The position numbers and the translations under genes were made by a program. From Meghimatium bilineatum (taxonomy: Eukaryota > Mollusca > Gastropoda > Stylommatophora > Philomycidae): a stretch of DNA of 64,000 nucleotides. The notes beneath the pieces were generated by a model. That model saw only the letters and a program-made list of their open reading frames with translations, was not told the origin of the DNA and did not search any database. The number at the start of each line of letters is the position of its first letter. Position 1 is the first letter of the stretch. The stretch spans positions 898,001 to 962,000 of the forward strand of contig CM067307.1 of NCBI GenBank assembly GCA_034231615.1, in the 5' to 3' direction. Shown in pieces: positions 33,483 through 64,000 of the stretch.

Positions 33483-34005
33483 GAACACCTCAAAACTTAC
33501 TTGGTCAAGTTTATATCGTGTACAAGATTACCAGCTGGAGAGTTACTTGGTCAAGTTTATGTGGTGTACAAGATTACCAGCTGGAGAGTTACTTGGCCAA
33601 GTTTATGTGGTGTACAAGATTACCAGCTGGAGAGTTACTTGGCCAAGTTTATGTGGTGTACAAGATTACCAGCTGGAGAGTTACTTGGTCAAGTTTATGT
33701 GGTGTACAAGATTACCAGCTGGAGAGTTACTTGGTCAAGTTTATGTGGTGTACAAGATTACCAGCTGGAGAGTTACTTGGTCAAGTTTATGTCGTGTACA
33801 AGATTACCAGCTGGAGAGTTACTTGGTCAAGTTTATGTGGTGTACAAGATTACCAGCTGGAGAGTAACTTGGTCAAGTTTATGTGGTGTACAAGATTACC
33901 AGCTGGAGAGTAACTTGGTCTAGTTTATGTGGTGTACAAGATTACCAGCTGGAGAGTTACTTGGTCAAGTTTATGTGGTGTACAAGATTACCAGCTGGAG
34001 AGGAT
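33483..34005. repeat. 46-bp minisatellite
   Basis: About 11 copies of a unit with caagattaccagctggagag. All three plus frames are open across much of it because the unit lacks stops in any frame; none is a credible gene. Confidence 0.95.
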
Positions 34006-34685
34006 CCATTTGAAACAATCCTTGAGGATATAAAGAGCTACTGGCCCCCTTTGTAATGAAACATTTAATGCCTCCCCTCTTCCCAAATTAACGAAACACT
34101 TACGCCTCCCCCTCCTTCCAAAAGAATCAAACACTTAATCCCCACCAACTTCCCCCTTTTCTCAAAAGAACAAAACATGCACTCTGAAACAAACTCTACT
34201 TCCTTCCCAAAAGAATGAAACATGCACTACCTACCTTCAGCCTAACTCCCAACAGGTAATCATTTACTTGCATTCCACTGCCAGTACTCATATATACATA
34301 TATATTACAATAAAGCATTCATTGTCTGCTTCAACTATTTTCTGATAAAAGTTCTATCCCCTTATCTTGACCTAGATTTCGCGATGTATTTCGTAAAAAT
34401 CACAGTTTTGTTACATTAGTGGGATCCGCCTTCTAGGAAAGTTCCAAAATAATTAATGTCTGCTGATTTGTCTTCGTCATTCATGAGGATTGTTAGTCAG
34501 AGATTGAGACAAAATGTGAGAATAATAATTGTGTTTACAGGTGACAGAATATCAGCATTTCTCCCCAAACTTTTCTTAGTTGCCTACTGTCACATGCATG
34601 GAAAGAAGAAAGTGGCCCTATACTTTGCACTAGAACTAGAATTCCAGTGCCAGGTTTGTCACAGTGCATGTCAGACTTGAGAACA
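34006..34685. other. Spacer with pyrimidine-rich stretch
   Basis: 34030-34255 is C- and T-rich with repeated aaaagaa and cttcccc. A 74-codon frame at 34456-34680 has no recognised motif. Confidence 0.4.
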
Positions 34686-34689
34686 ATCT

Positions 34690-34948
34690 AACACAATAAA
34701 CAACTCTAGAAGGATGATACAACAATAAACAACTCTAGAAGGAAGATACAACAATAAACAACTCTAGAAGGAAGATACAACAATAAACAACTCTAGAAGG
34801 AAGATACAACAATAAACAACTCTAGAAGGAAGATACAACAATAAACAACTCTAGAAGGAAGATACAACAATAAACAACTCTAGAAGGAAGATACAACAAT
34901 AAACAACTCTAGAAGGAAGATACAACAATAAACAACTCTAGAAGGCTG
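34690..34948. repeat. 29-bp minisatellite
   Basis: Nine nearly perfect copies of a unit with aacaataaacaactctagaa. Confidence 0.95.
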
Positions 34949-35091
34949 ATAAAGCTCACACATTGCTTCTTAAGTCATCAATCTTTATTACACAGTCAGG
35001 TCAGTTATCAGAATATGACACATGATGTTGTTGCCTCATTTAGTTATTGAGTATACAGAGTCACTGAAACATAATGACACCTCACACTAGT

Positions 35092-35232
35092 ACACAGTCA
35101 GTGAAAGATAACATGTCACACTAGCACACAGTGACACATGACATGTCACACTAGCACACAGTGACACATGACATGTCACACTAGCACACAGTGACACATG
35201 ACATGTCACACTAGCACACAGTGACACATGAT
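35092..35232. repeat. 30-bp minisatellite
   Basis: About 4.5 copies with gacacatgacatgtcacact, whose centre (acatgacatgt) is nearly palindromic. Confidence 0.9.
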
Positions 35233-35279
35233 ACATTAGAATCAAACATCTTCTATAAATTGTGTGTCACAAAAGTATA

Positions 35280-35475
35280 TATCCTTATCATATAGAGTCA
35301 CCGAAACATCACATACCAATACCATACAAAGTCACTGAAAGACATATCCAACACCATACAATCAAAGAAAAATCATACCACACAGTCAGAGAAATATAAC
35401 ATCATACAGAGTCATAGAAACATCATATATTGAAATCATACAGAGTCAGAAAAGATCATACCATCGAGTCACAGA
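35280..35475. repeat. Degenerate relative of the 36.7-38.6 kb array
   Basis: Loose repeats of catacagagtcactgaaaca type. They share the cataccatacagagtca core with the large array at 36720 and look like its older or ancestral form. Confidence 0.65.
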
Positions 35476-35499
35476 AATATACCTTGTCTTGTCCTATCC

Positions 35500-36700
35500 A
35501 TGTATGACGCTAGACTTCTTGGGGAGCCAAAGCCTTCTTCCTTTAGCTAACTGTGATGCTGCTGCCAAAGTGCAGCCTTGATGTTCTAGTATTTCTTTGA
35601 TGCCATCTTCTTCTGGGTCTTCCCCTGTTTCTCTTTTCAGATCTTTTATTGAAGGCCATCGATGGAATGTGATCTAGTTCCATTCTGATTAGATGGTTGA
35701 ACCATTTGATGTTTTGTATGTCTATGTATTCTTTGCACAATATTGTTTACATCAGATTTCTTATTGTGTCATTGTTTATTCTATCTCTTTTTGTTATCCC
35801 CAGGGTTGTTCTCATACACTTCATTTCGCAAACAGCAAGTTTGTGTTCTAGTTTCTGTCAGGATCCAGGTCTGGCATTGGTAACACAGTGTCAGCAAGAA
35901 TACTGCATTTATTAACAACCTCTTGGAGATCATGTCCATGTTCTGGTGTTTCAGCTGTGGGTGATAATTGATATAAAACTGCTTATGCTTTCTGACATCT
36001 CTATCTCTCTATCTAGTCTCCCATCTTCTGAGAACACACTGCCTAGATACTTAATTGTTTTTACTTGGTTGAGTTTTGTGCCATCTATATATATTTCTAG
36101 TGGGGATTGATTTCTGCATATCTTCAATGTTTCTTATTTTGTTTTGTTAATTCTCATGTTGTTGGTTTTGCAATGGGTATTTAGTGCATTTAGGTGATTT
36201 TGCAACTCAGATTTAACGTTGTATATCAATGCTGGATAGTGTGCCGGATATCAATGCCGAATAGTGTGCCGGATATCAATGCCGAATAGTGTGCCGGATA
36301 TCAATGCCGGACAGTGTGCCAGATATCAATGCCGGACAGTGTGCCGGATATCAATGCTGGATGGTTTGCTGGATATCAATGCCAGATAGTGTGCCGGATA
36401 GTGTGCCAGATATCAATGCCGGATAGTGTGCTGGATATCAATGCCGGATAGTGTGGTGGATATCAATGCCGGATAGTGTGGTGGATATCAATGCCGGATA
36501 GTGTGCCGGATATCAATGCCGGATAGTGTGCGAATAGCAAATGTCTTCTTTCCTCTGATCTCTTGTTCAGGGGGAGGAGGGGTTTGTGTTCTATTACTTT
36601 TAAAGTTTCTTTGGTTTTTTGTCTATATAGATGTTGAATAGGAGCGGGGATAATACGCATCCCTGTCTGACTCCAGATGTTATTATGAACAGTCTGTCAC
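35500..36700 (-). pseudogene. LINE reverse transcriptase fragment interrupted by an array
   Basis: On the minus strand, 36690-36630 reads SGVRQGCVLSPLLFNIYID. After the array comes a connection region at about 36200-35980 (LQNHLNALNTHCKTNNMRIN, then IKYLGSVFSEDGR). A C-terminal frame at 35740-35543 follows, with IKWFNHLIRM and NRGRPRRRW. The stretch expected to carry YADD is replaced by the 25-bp array. Same family as 19418-20170. Confidence 0.75.
36215..36545. repeat. 25-bp minisatellite inside the LINE
   Basis: About 13 copies of a unit with gccggatatcaatgccggat, with partial units. Sits between the VRQGC and KYLGS regions of the reverse transcriptase. Confidence 0.9.
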
Positions 36701-36719
36701 ATTAATTAAGTTACATGTG

Positions 36720-38620
36720 AATATTATAGCACAGTCACAAGAACATCATATATCAATACCATACAGAGTTGCAAAAACATCATACCATACAGAGTTGCAA
36801 AAACATCATACCATACAGAGTCGCACAAACATCATACCATACAGAGTCGCACAAACATCATACCATACAGAGTTGCACAAACATCATACCATACAGTCAC
36901 ATAAACATCATACTATACAATCACATAAACATCATACCATACAGAGTCGCACAAACATCATACCATACAGAGTCACACAAACATCATACCATACAGTCAC
37001 ATAAACATCATACCAAAAACATCATACCAAACAGAGTCGCACAAACATCATACCATACAGAGTCATATAAACATCATACCATACAGAGTCGCACAAACAT
37101 CATACCATACAGTCACATAAACATCATACCATACAGAGTTGCACAAACATCATACCATACAGAGTCACATAAACATCATACCATACAGAGTCGCACAAAC
37201 ATCATACCATACAGTCACATAAACATCATACCATACAGAGTCACATAAACATCATACCATACAGTCACATAAACATCATACCATACAGAGTCACATAAAC
37301 ATCATACCATACAGAGTCACATAAACATCATACCATACAGAGTCACATAAACATCATACCATACAGAGTCACATAAACATCATACCATACAGTCACATAA
37401 ACATCATACCATACAGAGTTGCACAAACATCATACCATACAGAGTCACATAAACATCATACCATACAGAGTCGCACAAACATCATACCATACAGAGTCAC
37501 ATAAACATCATACCACACAGAGTCGCACAAACATCATACCATACAGCCGCACAAACATCATACCATACAGAGTCACATAAACATCATACCATACAGAGTC
37601 GCACAAACATCATACCATACAGAGTCGCACAAACATCATACCATACAGCCGCACAAACATCATACCATACAGTCACATAAACATCATACCATACAGAGTC
37701 GCACAAACATCATACCATACAGTCACATAAACATCATACCATACAGAGTCGCACAAACATCATACCATACAGAGTCGCACAAACATCATACCATACAGAG
37801 TCGCACAAACATCATACCATACAGAGTCGCACAAACATCATACCATACAGTCACATAAACATCATACCATACAGAGTCGCACAAACATCATACCATACAG
37901 TCACATAAACATCATACCATACAGAGTCGCACAAACATCATACCATACAGAGTCACACAAACATCATACCATACAGAGTCGCACAAACATCATACCATAC
38001 AGAGTCGCACAAACATCATACCATACAGAGTCGCACAAACATCATACCATACAGAGTCGCACAAACATCATACCATACAGAGTCGCACAAACATCATACC
38101 ATACAGTCACATAAACATCATACCATACAGAGTCGCACAAACATCATACCATACAGTCACATAAACATCATACCATACAGAGTTGTGCAAACATCATACC
38201 ATACAGTCACATAAACATCATACCATACAGAGTCGCACAAACATCATACCATACAGCCGCACAAACATCATACCATACAGTCACATAAACATCATACCAT
38301 ACAGAGTCGCACAAACATCATACCATACAGTCACATAAACATCATACCATACAGAGTCGCACAAACATCATACCATACAGAGTCACACAAACATCATACC
38401 ATACAGAGTCGCACAAACATCATACTATACAGAGTTGTGCAAACATCATACCATACAGAGTTGTGCAAACATCATACCATACAGTCACACAAACATCATA
38501 CCATACAGAGTCACATAAACACCATACCATACAGAGTCACATAAACATCATACCATACAGAGTCACATAAACATCATACCATACAGAGTCACATAAACAT
38601 CATACCATACAGAGTCAGTT
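36720..38620. repeat. 1.9-kb minisatellite, 24/26-bp units
   Basis: Largest intergenic array. Long units (26 bp, acagagtcgcacaaacatca) alternate with shorter units lacking the gag bases (acagtcacataaacatca). Long and short units recur in blocks, such as repeated long-short and long-long-long-short strings, indicating multi-unit duplication. Confidence 0.95.
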
Positions 38621-38990
38621 AAAGCTGGCTATGCTAATCAACACATTATAACACAAAAAATCTGAGGCTTCTGGTCATATATAACTAGATCATACATTCA
38701 GGATAATCTTGTCATTCAGAATTCAGAGAATCCACAAATAAAATACATTTCTGGAAATAATTTGTCACTGGACAAATATTCTAGTCTTTACACAGCCAAA
38801 TTCAACACTCATCAAATTTCCTTTACACGTCCTTCTGAAACCGTTATGATGCTTCAGAAATATGCCCAACATAGTGATTTTGTTACTAAAAATAACTTGC
38901 CAGGGATGTACGTTATTTCAAAATTGTGGTACCCTTGCAATGCAGACTACAGACTCTCATGAGTATTAATCATGAAGCTATTGATTATTT
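38621..38990. other. No certain feature
   Basis: A 66-codon plus frame at 38762-38962 has no recognisable motif. No splice or poly(A) context supports it. Confidence 0.4.
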
Positions 38991-38991
38991 G

Positions 38992-39792
38992 AAGGAGAGA
39001 TTGTATGACTTATAGAAAGCCACGTCACAATCTAGTTCTAGCATTTGAAGGCGAGATTGTATGACTTATAGAAAGCCACAACGCATGTGGTTGCATCTGT
39101 GGGTCTCACCAATGGCCCACTAGACACACCATCCATGCAACAGAAAACCTTAGTGGATGACATGCCATTATATTGAGGTTATCTTCTTAGCGAAGCTTCA
39201 TGGCACGTCATCTATACAATTATGATTTTGTTTTGTTGTTGAAATGTTTTACATGTTTGCCTGAATATATATGTATGCACCCTCTGTGGTTGGGAGGGAG
39301 CCAGAGATGTACTGTGCAGCACTGAGGAGGAGGAAACTGACATCACTGTTTTTCCTATGGCTGAGGCCCATCATAGAGGCACAGTGACTCAGGACGTGAC
39401 AATCCTTTTGACTTGAACATTTGGTTGCATGCCTGGAGCAATAGAGAAGTTCGGCATAACCAGTAGTCAACTGTTGGCGGGGAATGAGCACAGTGAACCC
39501 TATCTTGGCTACAGTGGCTAGGAGCAGTGCATAGGTTTAAACCTACCTTCCTGGAGGTGTGATAGTTATTATCTGGCTCTGTCCCGGGGTGGGCCGAAAA
39601 TCCACAGACTTCTCAGCAATATAATGCCATCTAATGGCATTAGGTCAAAGGGCAGGAGCCCATGGACCGCTGGATCAGCAACCAACCAACCAACCAACCA
39701 TAGAAAGCCACGTCACAATCTAGTTCTAGCATTTGAAGGCGAGATTGTATGACTTATAGCAAGTCACGTCACAATCTAGTTCTAGCATTATA
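38992..39792. repeat. About 57-bp repeat, four copies, split by a SINE
   Basis: Unit with attgtatgacttatagaaag and cacaatctagttctagcat. Two copies lie before 39079 and two after 39700; the SINE sits inside one unit. Confidence 0.85.
39080..39699 (+). mobile_element. SINE with (CCAA)n tail and 12-bp target-site duplication
   Basis: Flanked by atagaaagccac (39068-39079 and 39700-39711). The 3' end reads aggtcaaagggcaggagccc, atggaccgctggatcagc, then accaaccaaccaaccaacca. The 3' segment recurs inverted at 40084 and 51088. No tRNA boxes could be placed with certainty at its start. Confidence 0.85.
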
Positions 39793-39954
39793 AGAAGTGG
39801 GATTTCACACTTCAAATAAATCTGAGCTTTTCACATTCAAATAGAAAGTACAAGCATGCATTACCACACATAGAAAGTTTCAAGGCTCTCTTGTGCAACA
39901 ACAAATGTTGGCTGCAATAGACCTCCAATATTCTGTATATTGTCTTAGTAATAC

Positions 39955-40560
39955 ACTCTGATAGACTGTAACCTGTCCATCTTGTGATGTTACTCTCCCA
40001 CTTGTATCTGCTTACCTCTTGCTCGCCTCCCCTCAACTTTACTTTCAAGTAAAGTATTCAATAATGTGTCATGTCTTTTAATGGTTGTTTGCTGATCCAG
40101 TCCATGGGCTCATGCCTTTTGACCCAATACCATTGTGTGATATATGCATGTGTTTGTGAGCTGCTTTTTTTTGTTCCATATAATGTGCTCCATTTATCTG
40201 GCTTTGGAGGGAGAAGTATTTTCCTGACGTCATCCAGCGCTGGGCATTCAAAAAGGTGGTGGTCAACAGTTTCATAGGGATGAGTGCACAGCCAGCACCC
40301 TGGAGTGTGTTGTGGTTGTATTCTGTTTAAATATCTTTTAATGTGTCCACAATATTGTATTTGCTTGATCTTTATTTCCTTTAATAATTATTTCTTCATA
40401 TTCAATCTTGTTAGAAACTCTTTGTTTATTTTCTTTTCTTTCCACGTTGTTCTTCCTAATCTTCTATATATCCACATCACAAAAGCATCAAGTCTTCTAA
40501 CTGTTTGTTTATTGTCCATATTTCTGAGCCATTTATCACAGATTTTTAATTATGTTGATG
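39955..40560 (-). pseudogene. RTE-like LINE 3' fragment split by a SINE
   Basis: Matches the 3' part of the element at 22411-23640 (gactgtaacctgtccatctt, cccacttgtatct, aatgtgtcca, tctatatatccacat). Interrupted at 40084-40333. Confidence 0.75.
40084..40333 (-). mobile_element. Nested SINE with 10-bp target-site duplication
   Basis: Flanked by tcttttaatg (40074-40083 and 40334-40343). The low-coordinate side (gctgatccagtccatgggct, catgccttttgaccc) is the inverse of the 3' end of the SINE at 39080. 5' truncated. Confidence 0.8.
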
Positions 40561-40734
40561 TCTAAACAACTTGCGAACACCCTTGATAATGGGAGATAAG
40601 AATTCTCAATATTACTGGTCAGTAAAGCGTTACACTGTACTGTCTGTCCCAATGTGAATGATGGTTGATAGTATCCACACTTGTCACTAAGCGTAGGGGA
40701 TATTGATAACCTTAACTGTATATGCTACACAAAT

Positions 40735-40905
40735 GTGGATACAGGCAACCAATGTGACACACCTCGTTGTGAATAACTTCAATGTGGATACAGGAAACCA
40801 ATGTGACACACCTCGTTGTGAATAACTTCAATGTGGATACAGGTAACCAATGTGACACACCTCGTTGTAAATAAATTCAATGTGGATACAGGCAACTAAA
40901 TGTTA
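40735..40905. repeat. 49-bp repeat, about 3.5 copies
   Basis: Unit with ccaatgtgacacacctcgtt. Confidence 0.85.
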
Positions 40906-41039
40906 TACACTCATGAATGAATTGAAATCCTACCCTGTTCAGTACAATTAGCTGCACTAGTGTATAAGAGATTTCTTGGACAGAAAATATAAGTAACAGT
41001 GAGGTTTTGAGTATGCTGAATATAGAGGAAGGATGGCTG

Positions 41040-41300
41040 GTGAATATGATTTTACATAGAAAACTAAGATAATTCTGACATAAAAAGACGCAATGGCATG
41101 GAAAGACTCAATTTAGAGGGCAGAATTCTGAGAACTAGAAGAAGAGGTAGACCTAGAAGGAGATGAACAGATGACATCAAAAATTGTATGAAGTTATCAT
41201 TGTAGGAGGCAGGCAGATTGGCATGAGATATAGTTGGGTTCAGGACATCAATTGCAAAGACAACATTCTGGAAAGAATATGTCACGTGATGTAGTGTAGA
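41040..41300 (+). pseudogene. RTE-like LINE 3' end
   Basis: The plus frame, with stops, reads GRILRTRRRGRPRRR, TDDIKNCMKLSL and ends IAKTTFWKEYVT. This is the same C-terminus as the nested element at 24990-25366, on the opposite strand. Lies about 125 bp beyond the end of DHX16. Confidence 0.75.
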
Positions 41301-41364
41301 ACATCTACCTGAGGTCAGGTATTATATAACAAATATGTACTCAATTCAACAAAACTTTTGTTAT

Positions 41365-41370
41365 TTTAAT
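41365..41370 (-). promoter_or_regulatory. Possible ATTAAA poly(A) signal of DHX16
   Basis: ATTAAA on the minus strand, 54 bp after the stop codon. No AATAAA was found nearby. A common variant signal; unproven. Confidence 0.4.
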
Positions 41371-41423
41371 ACCAGGTCTTGCAGACGTGAAGTGACTGAC
41401 ATTTTCTGATCATTGAAGTGACT

Positions 41424-62488
<21,065 letters not shown>

Positions 62489-62519
62489 CTAAGTAGACAT
62501 AATACAAGAAACATACATA

Positions 62520-63560
62520 AATGTGATGAGAAGACTAGTTGATGGTGATGTATAAATATGAGGAGACTAGTTCATGGTGATGTGACTAGTTCATGGTAAT
62601 GTGACTAGTTCATGGTAATGTGACTAGTTCATGGTGATGTGACTAGTTCATGGTAATGTATAAATGTGATGAGAAGACTAGTTGATGGTGATGTATAAAT
62701 ATGAGGAGACTAGTTCATGGTGATGTGACTAGTTCATGGTAATGTATAAATGTGATGAGAAGACTAGTTGATGGTGATGTGACTAGTTCATGGTAATGTG
62801 ACTAGTTCATGGTAATGTGACTAGTTCATGGTGATGTGACTAGTTCATGGTAATGTGACTAGTTCATGGTAATGTGACTAGTTCATGGTGATGTGACTAG
62901 TTCATGGTGATGTGACTAGTTCATGGTGATGTATAAATGTGATGAGAAGACTAGTTCATGGTGATGAGAAGACTAGTTCATGGTGATGTGACTAGTTCAT
63001 GGTGATGTGACTAGTTCATGGTGATGTGACTAGTTCATGGTAATGTATAAATGTGATGAGAAGACTAGTTGATGGTGATGTATAAATATGAGGAGACTAG
63101 TTCATGGTGATGTGACTAGTTCATGGTGATGTGACTAGTTCATGGTGATGTTACTAGTTCATGGTGATGTGACTAGTTCATGGTGATGTGACTAGTTGAT
63201 GGTGATGTATAAATATGAGGAGACTAGTTCATGGTGATGTGACTAGTTCATGGTAATGTGACTAGTTCATGGTGATGTGACTAGTTCATGGTGATGTGAC
63301 TAATTCATGGTGATGTATAAATATGAGGAGACTAGTTCATGGTAATGTGACTAGTTCATGGTAATGTGACTAGTTCATGGTGATGTGACTAGTTCATGGT
63401 AATGTGACTAGTTCATGGTGATGTGACTAGTTCATGGTGATGTGACTAGTTCATGGTAATGTGACTAGTTCATGGTGATGTGACTAGTTCATGGTGATGT
63501 ATAAATGTGATGAGACTAGTTCATGGTGATGTGACTAGCTCATGGTGTTGTATAAATGTT
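62520..63560. repeat. 19-bp minisatellite with longer insert units
   Basis: Mostly gtgactagttcatggtgat or the gtaat variant. It is broken at intervals by a gtataaatgtgatgagaaga or tataaatatgaggaga segment, giving a second level of repetition. Confidence 0.95.
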
Positions 63561-63815
63561 AATGGATTAAAAGATAACAACATAGTGAAGGTATTATCAA
63601 GTTTAGAAGTCTTTATGTGGATACGTACGAAGTAAGGTTGTGACCTAGTGAAACGGTAGCGATGCACTCAGCGCAAAGTTTAAACATGATGTAGTGTCAA
63701 CATCAGCAAAGTGCAATGGAGATGGAGAGAGAAAACACATCCATGTAACCACATCATAAGGACAGCTGGAGAGGAGATGGGCACCACTAGCTAAACCTTT
63801 TGCCCACTGAAATAC
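63561..63815. other. No feature recognised
   Basis: Unique spacer between the array and the terminal LINE. No DHX16 N-terminal exon could be read here on the minus strand. Confidence 0.45.
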
Positions 63816-63819
63816 TACA

Positions 63820-64000
63820 ATGGATTATACTTAGAGCACATCAAACAAGAGACATTACATGATTACAACACGTCTATATCGATCTGTGGTTGCCCTATTT
63901 GCAACTTGCGTTTCGCTGATGATATTGATCTTATAGCTGGGTCAGAACAATCATTGCAAGAATTAACAGCTAAGTTGGAAAAAGTTACCAACAAGTACGG
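63820..64000 (+). pseudogene. LINE reverse transcriptase fragment, runs off the window
   Basis: The plus frame from about 63832: YLEHIKQETLHDYNTSISIC, CPICNLRFADDIDLIAGSEQ, LTAKLEKVTNKYG. FADD is intact. Upstream part missing or unrecognisable; the element continues beyond 64000. Confidence 0.85.

Noticed and set aside
34456-34680. 74-codon plus-strand frame
   Set aside because: No recognisable domain and no supporting gene structure.
36720-38620. CRISPR-like appearance of regular repeats
   Set aside because: The units are head-to-tail with no unique spacers, and the context is an animal genome with introns.
38762-38962. 66-codon plus-strand frame as a small gene
   Set aside because: No motif, signal peptide or poly(A) context; length is expected by chance.

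Overview
This is a 64 kb piece of an animal nuclear genome. It is AT-rich, its genes have introns with GT-AG junctions, and it is crowded with non-LTR retrotransposon remnants, SINE-like copies and minisatellites. Two host genes are supported. The mix of Jockey-like and RNase H-bearing LINEs, RTE-like LINEs with (GAT)n or (GATA)n tails, tRNA-derived SINEs and a small secreted C-type lectin would fit a mollusc or other lophotrochozoan, but this is an inference and no species can be named from the sequence. Adding my interval estimates, tandem arrays take up roughly 19 kb of the 64 kb.

Layout. 1-4045: minus-strand Jockey-like LINE split by a nested insertion with a 12-bp target-site duplication. 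4045-15480: arrays alternating with decayed LINE and SINE copies. 15883-31139 (+): six-exon gene for a predicted 148-residue secreted C-type lectin; its introns hold most of the LINE fragments. 31640-41400: intergenic, with a broken RNase H remnant, several arrays (the largest 1.9 kb), LINE fragments and two SINEs with clear target-site duplications. 41424-62488 (-): nine coding exons of DHX16, the DEAH-box helicase of the spliceosome, giving 837 residues that cover the whole helicase core and C-terminus. About 200 N-terminal residues were not found and probably lie beyond the window. 63820-64000 (+): a LINE reverse transcriptase runs off the end. The two genes are convergent, about 10 kb apart.

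The host genes look ordinary and intact. The unusual part is the origin of the arrays. Several have units that match segments of the transposons they sit in: the RNase H YTDGS motif (twice), the TNADV and LYGEL segments of one LINE C-terminus, a LINE zinc-finger tail, and the ends of SINE-like elements. Others amplify splice junctions: five copies of the acceptor of the last DHX16 exon, two copies of a DHX16 donor, and duplicated acceptors at lectin exons 2 and 4. At the three duplicated junctions that could be read in frame, use of an outer copy would frameshift or stop the protein. I found no gene cluster that amounts to a new biological system.
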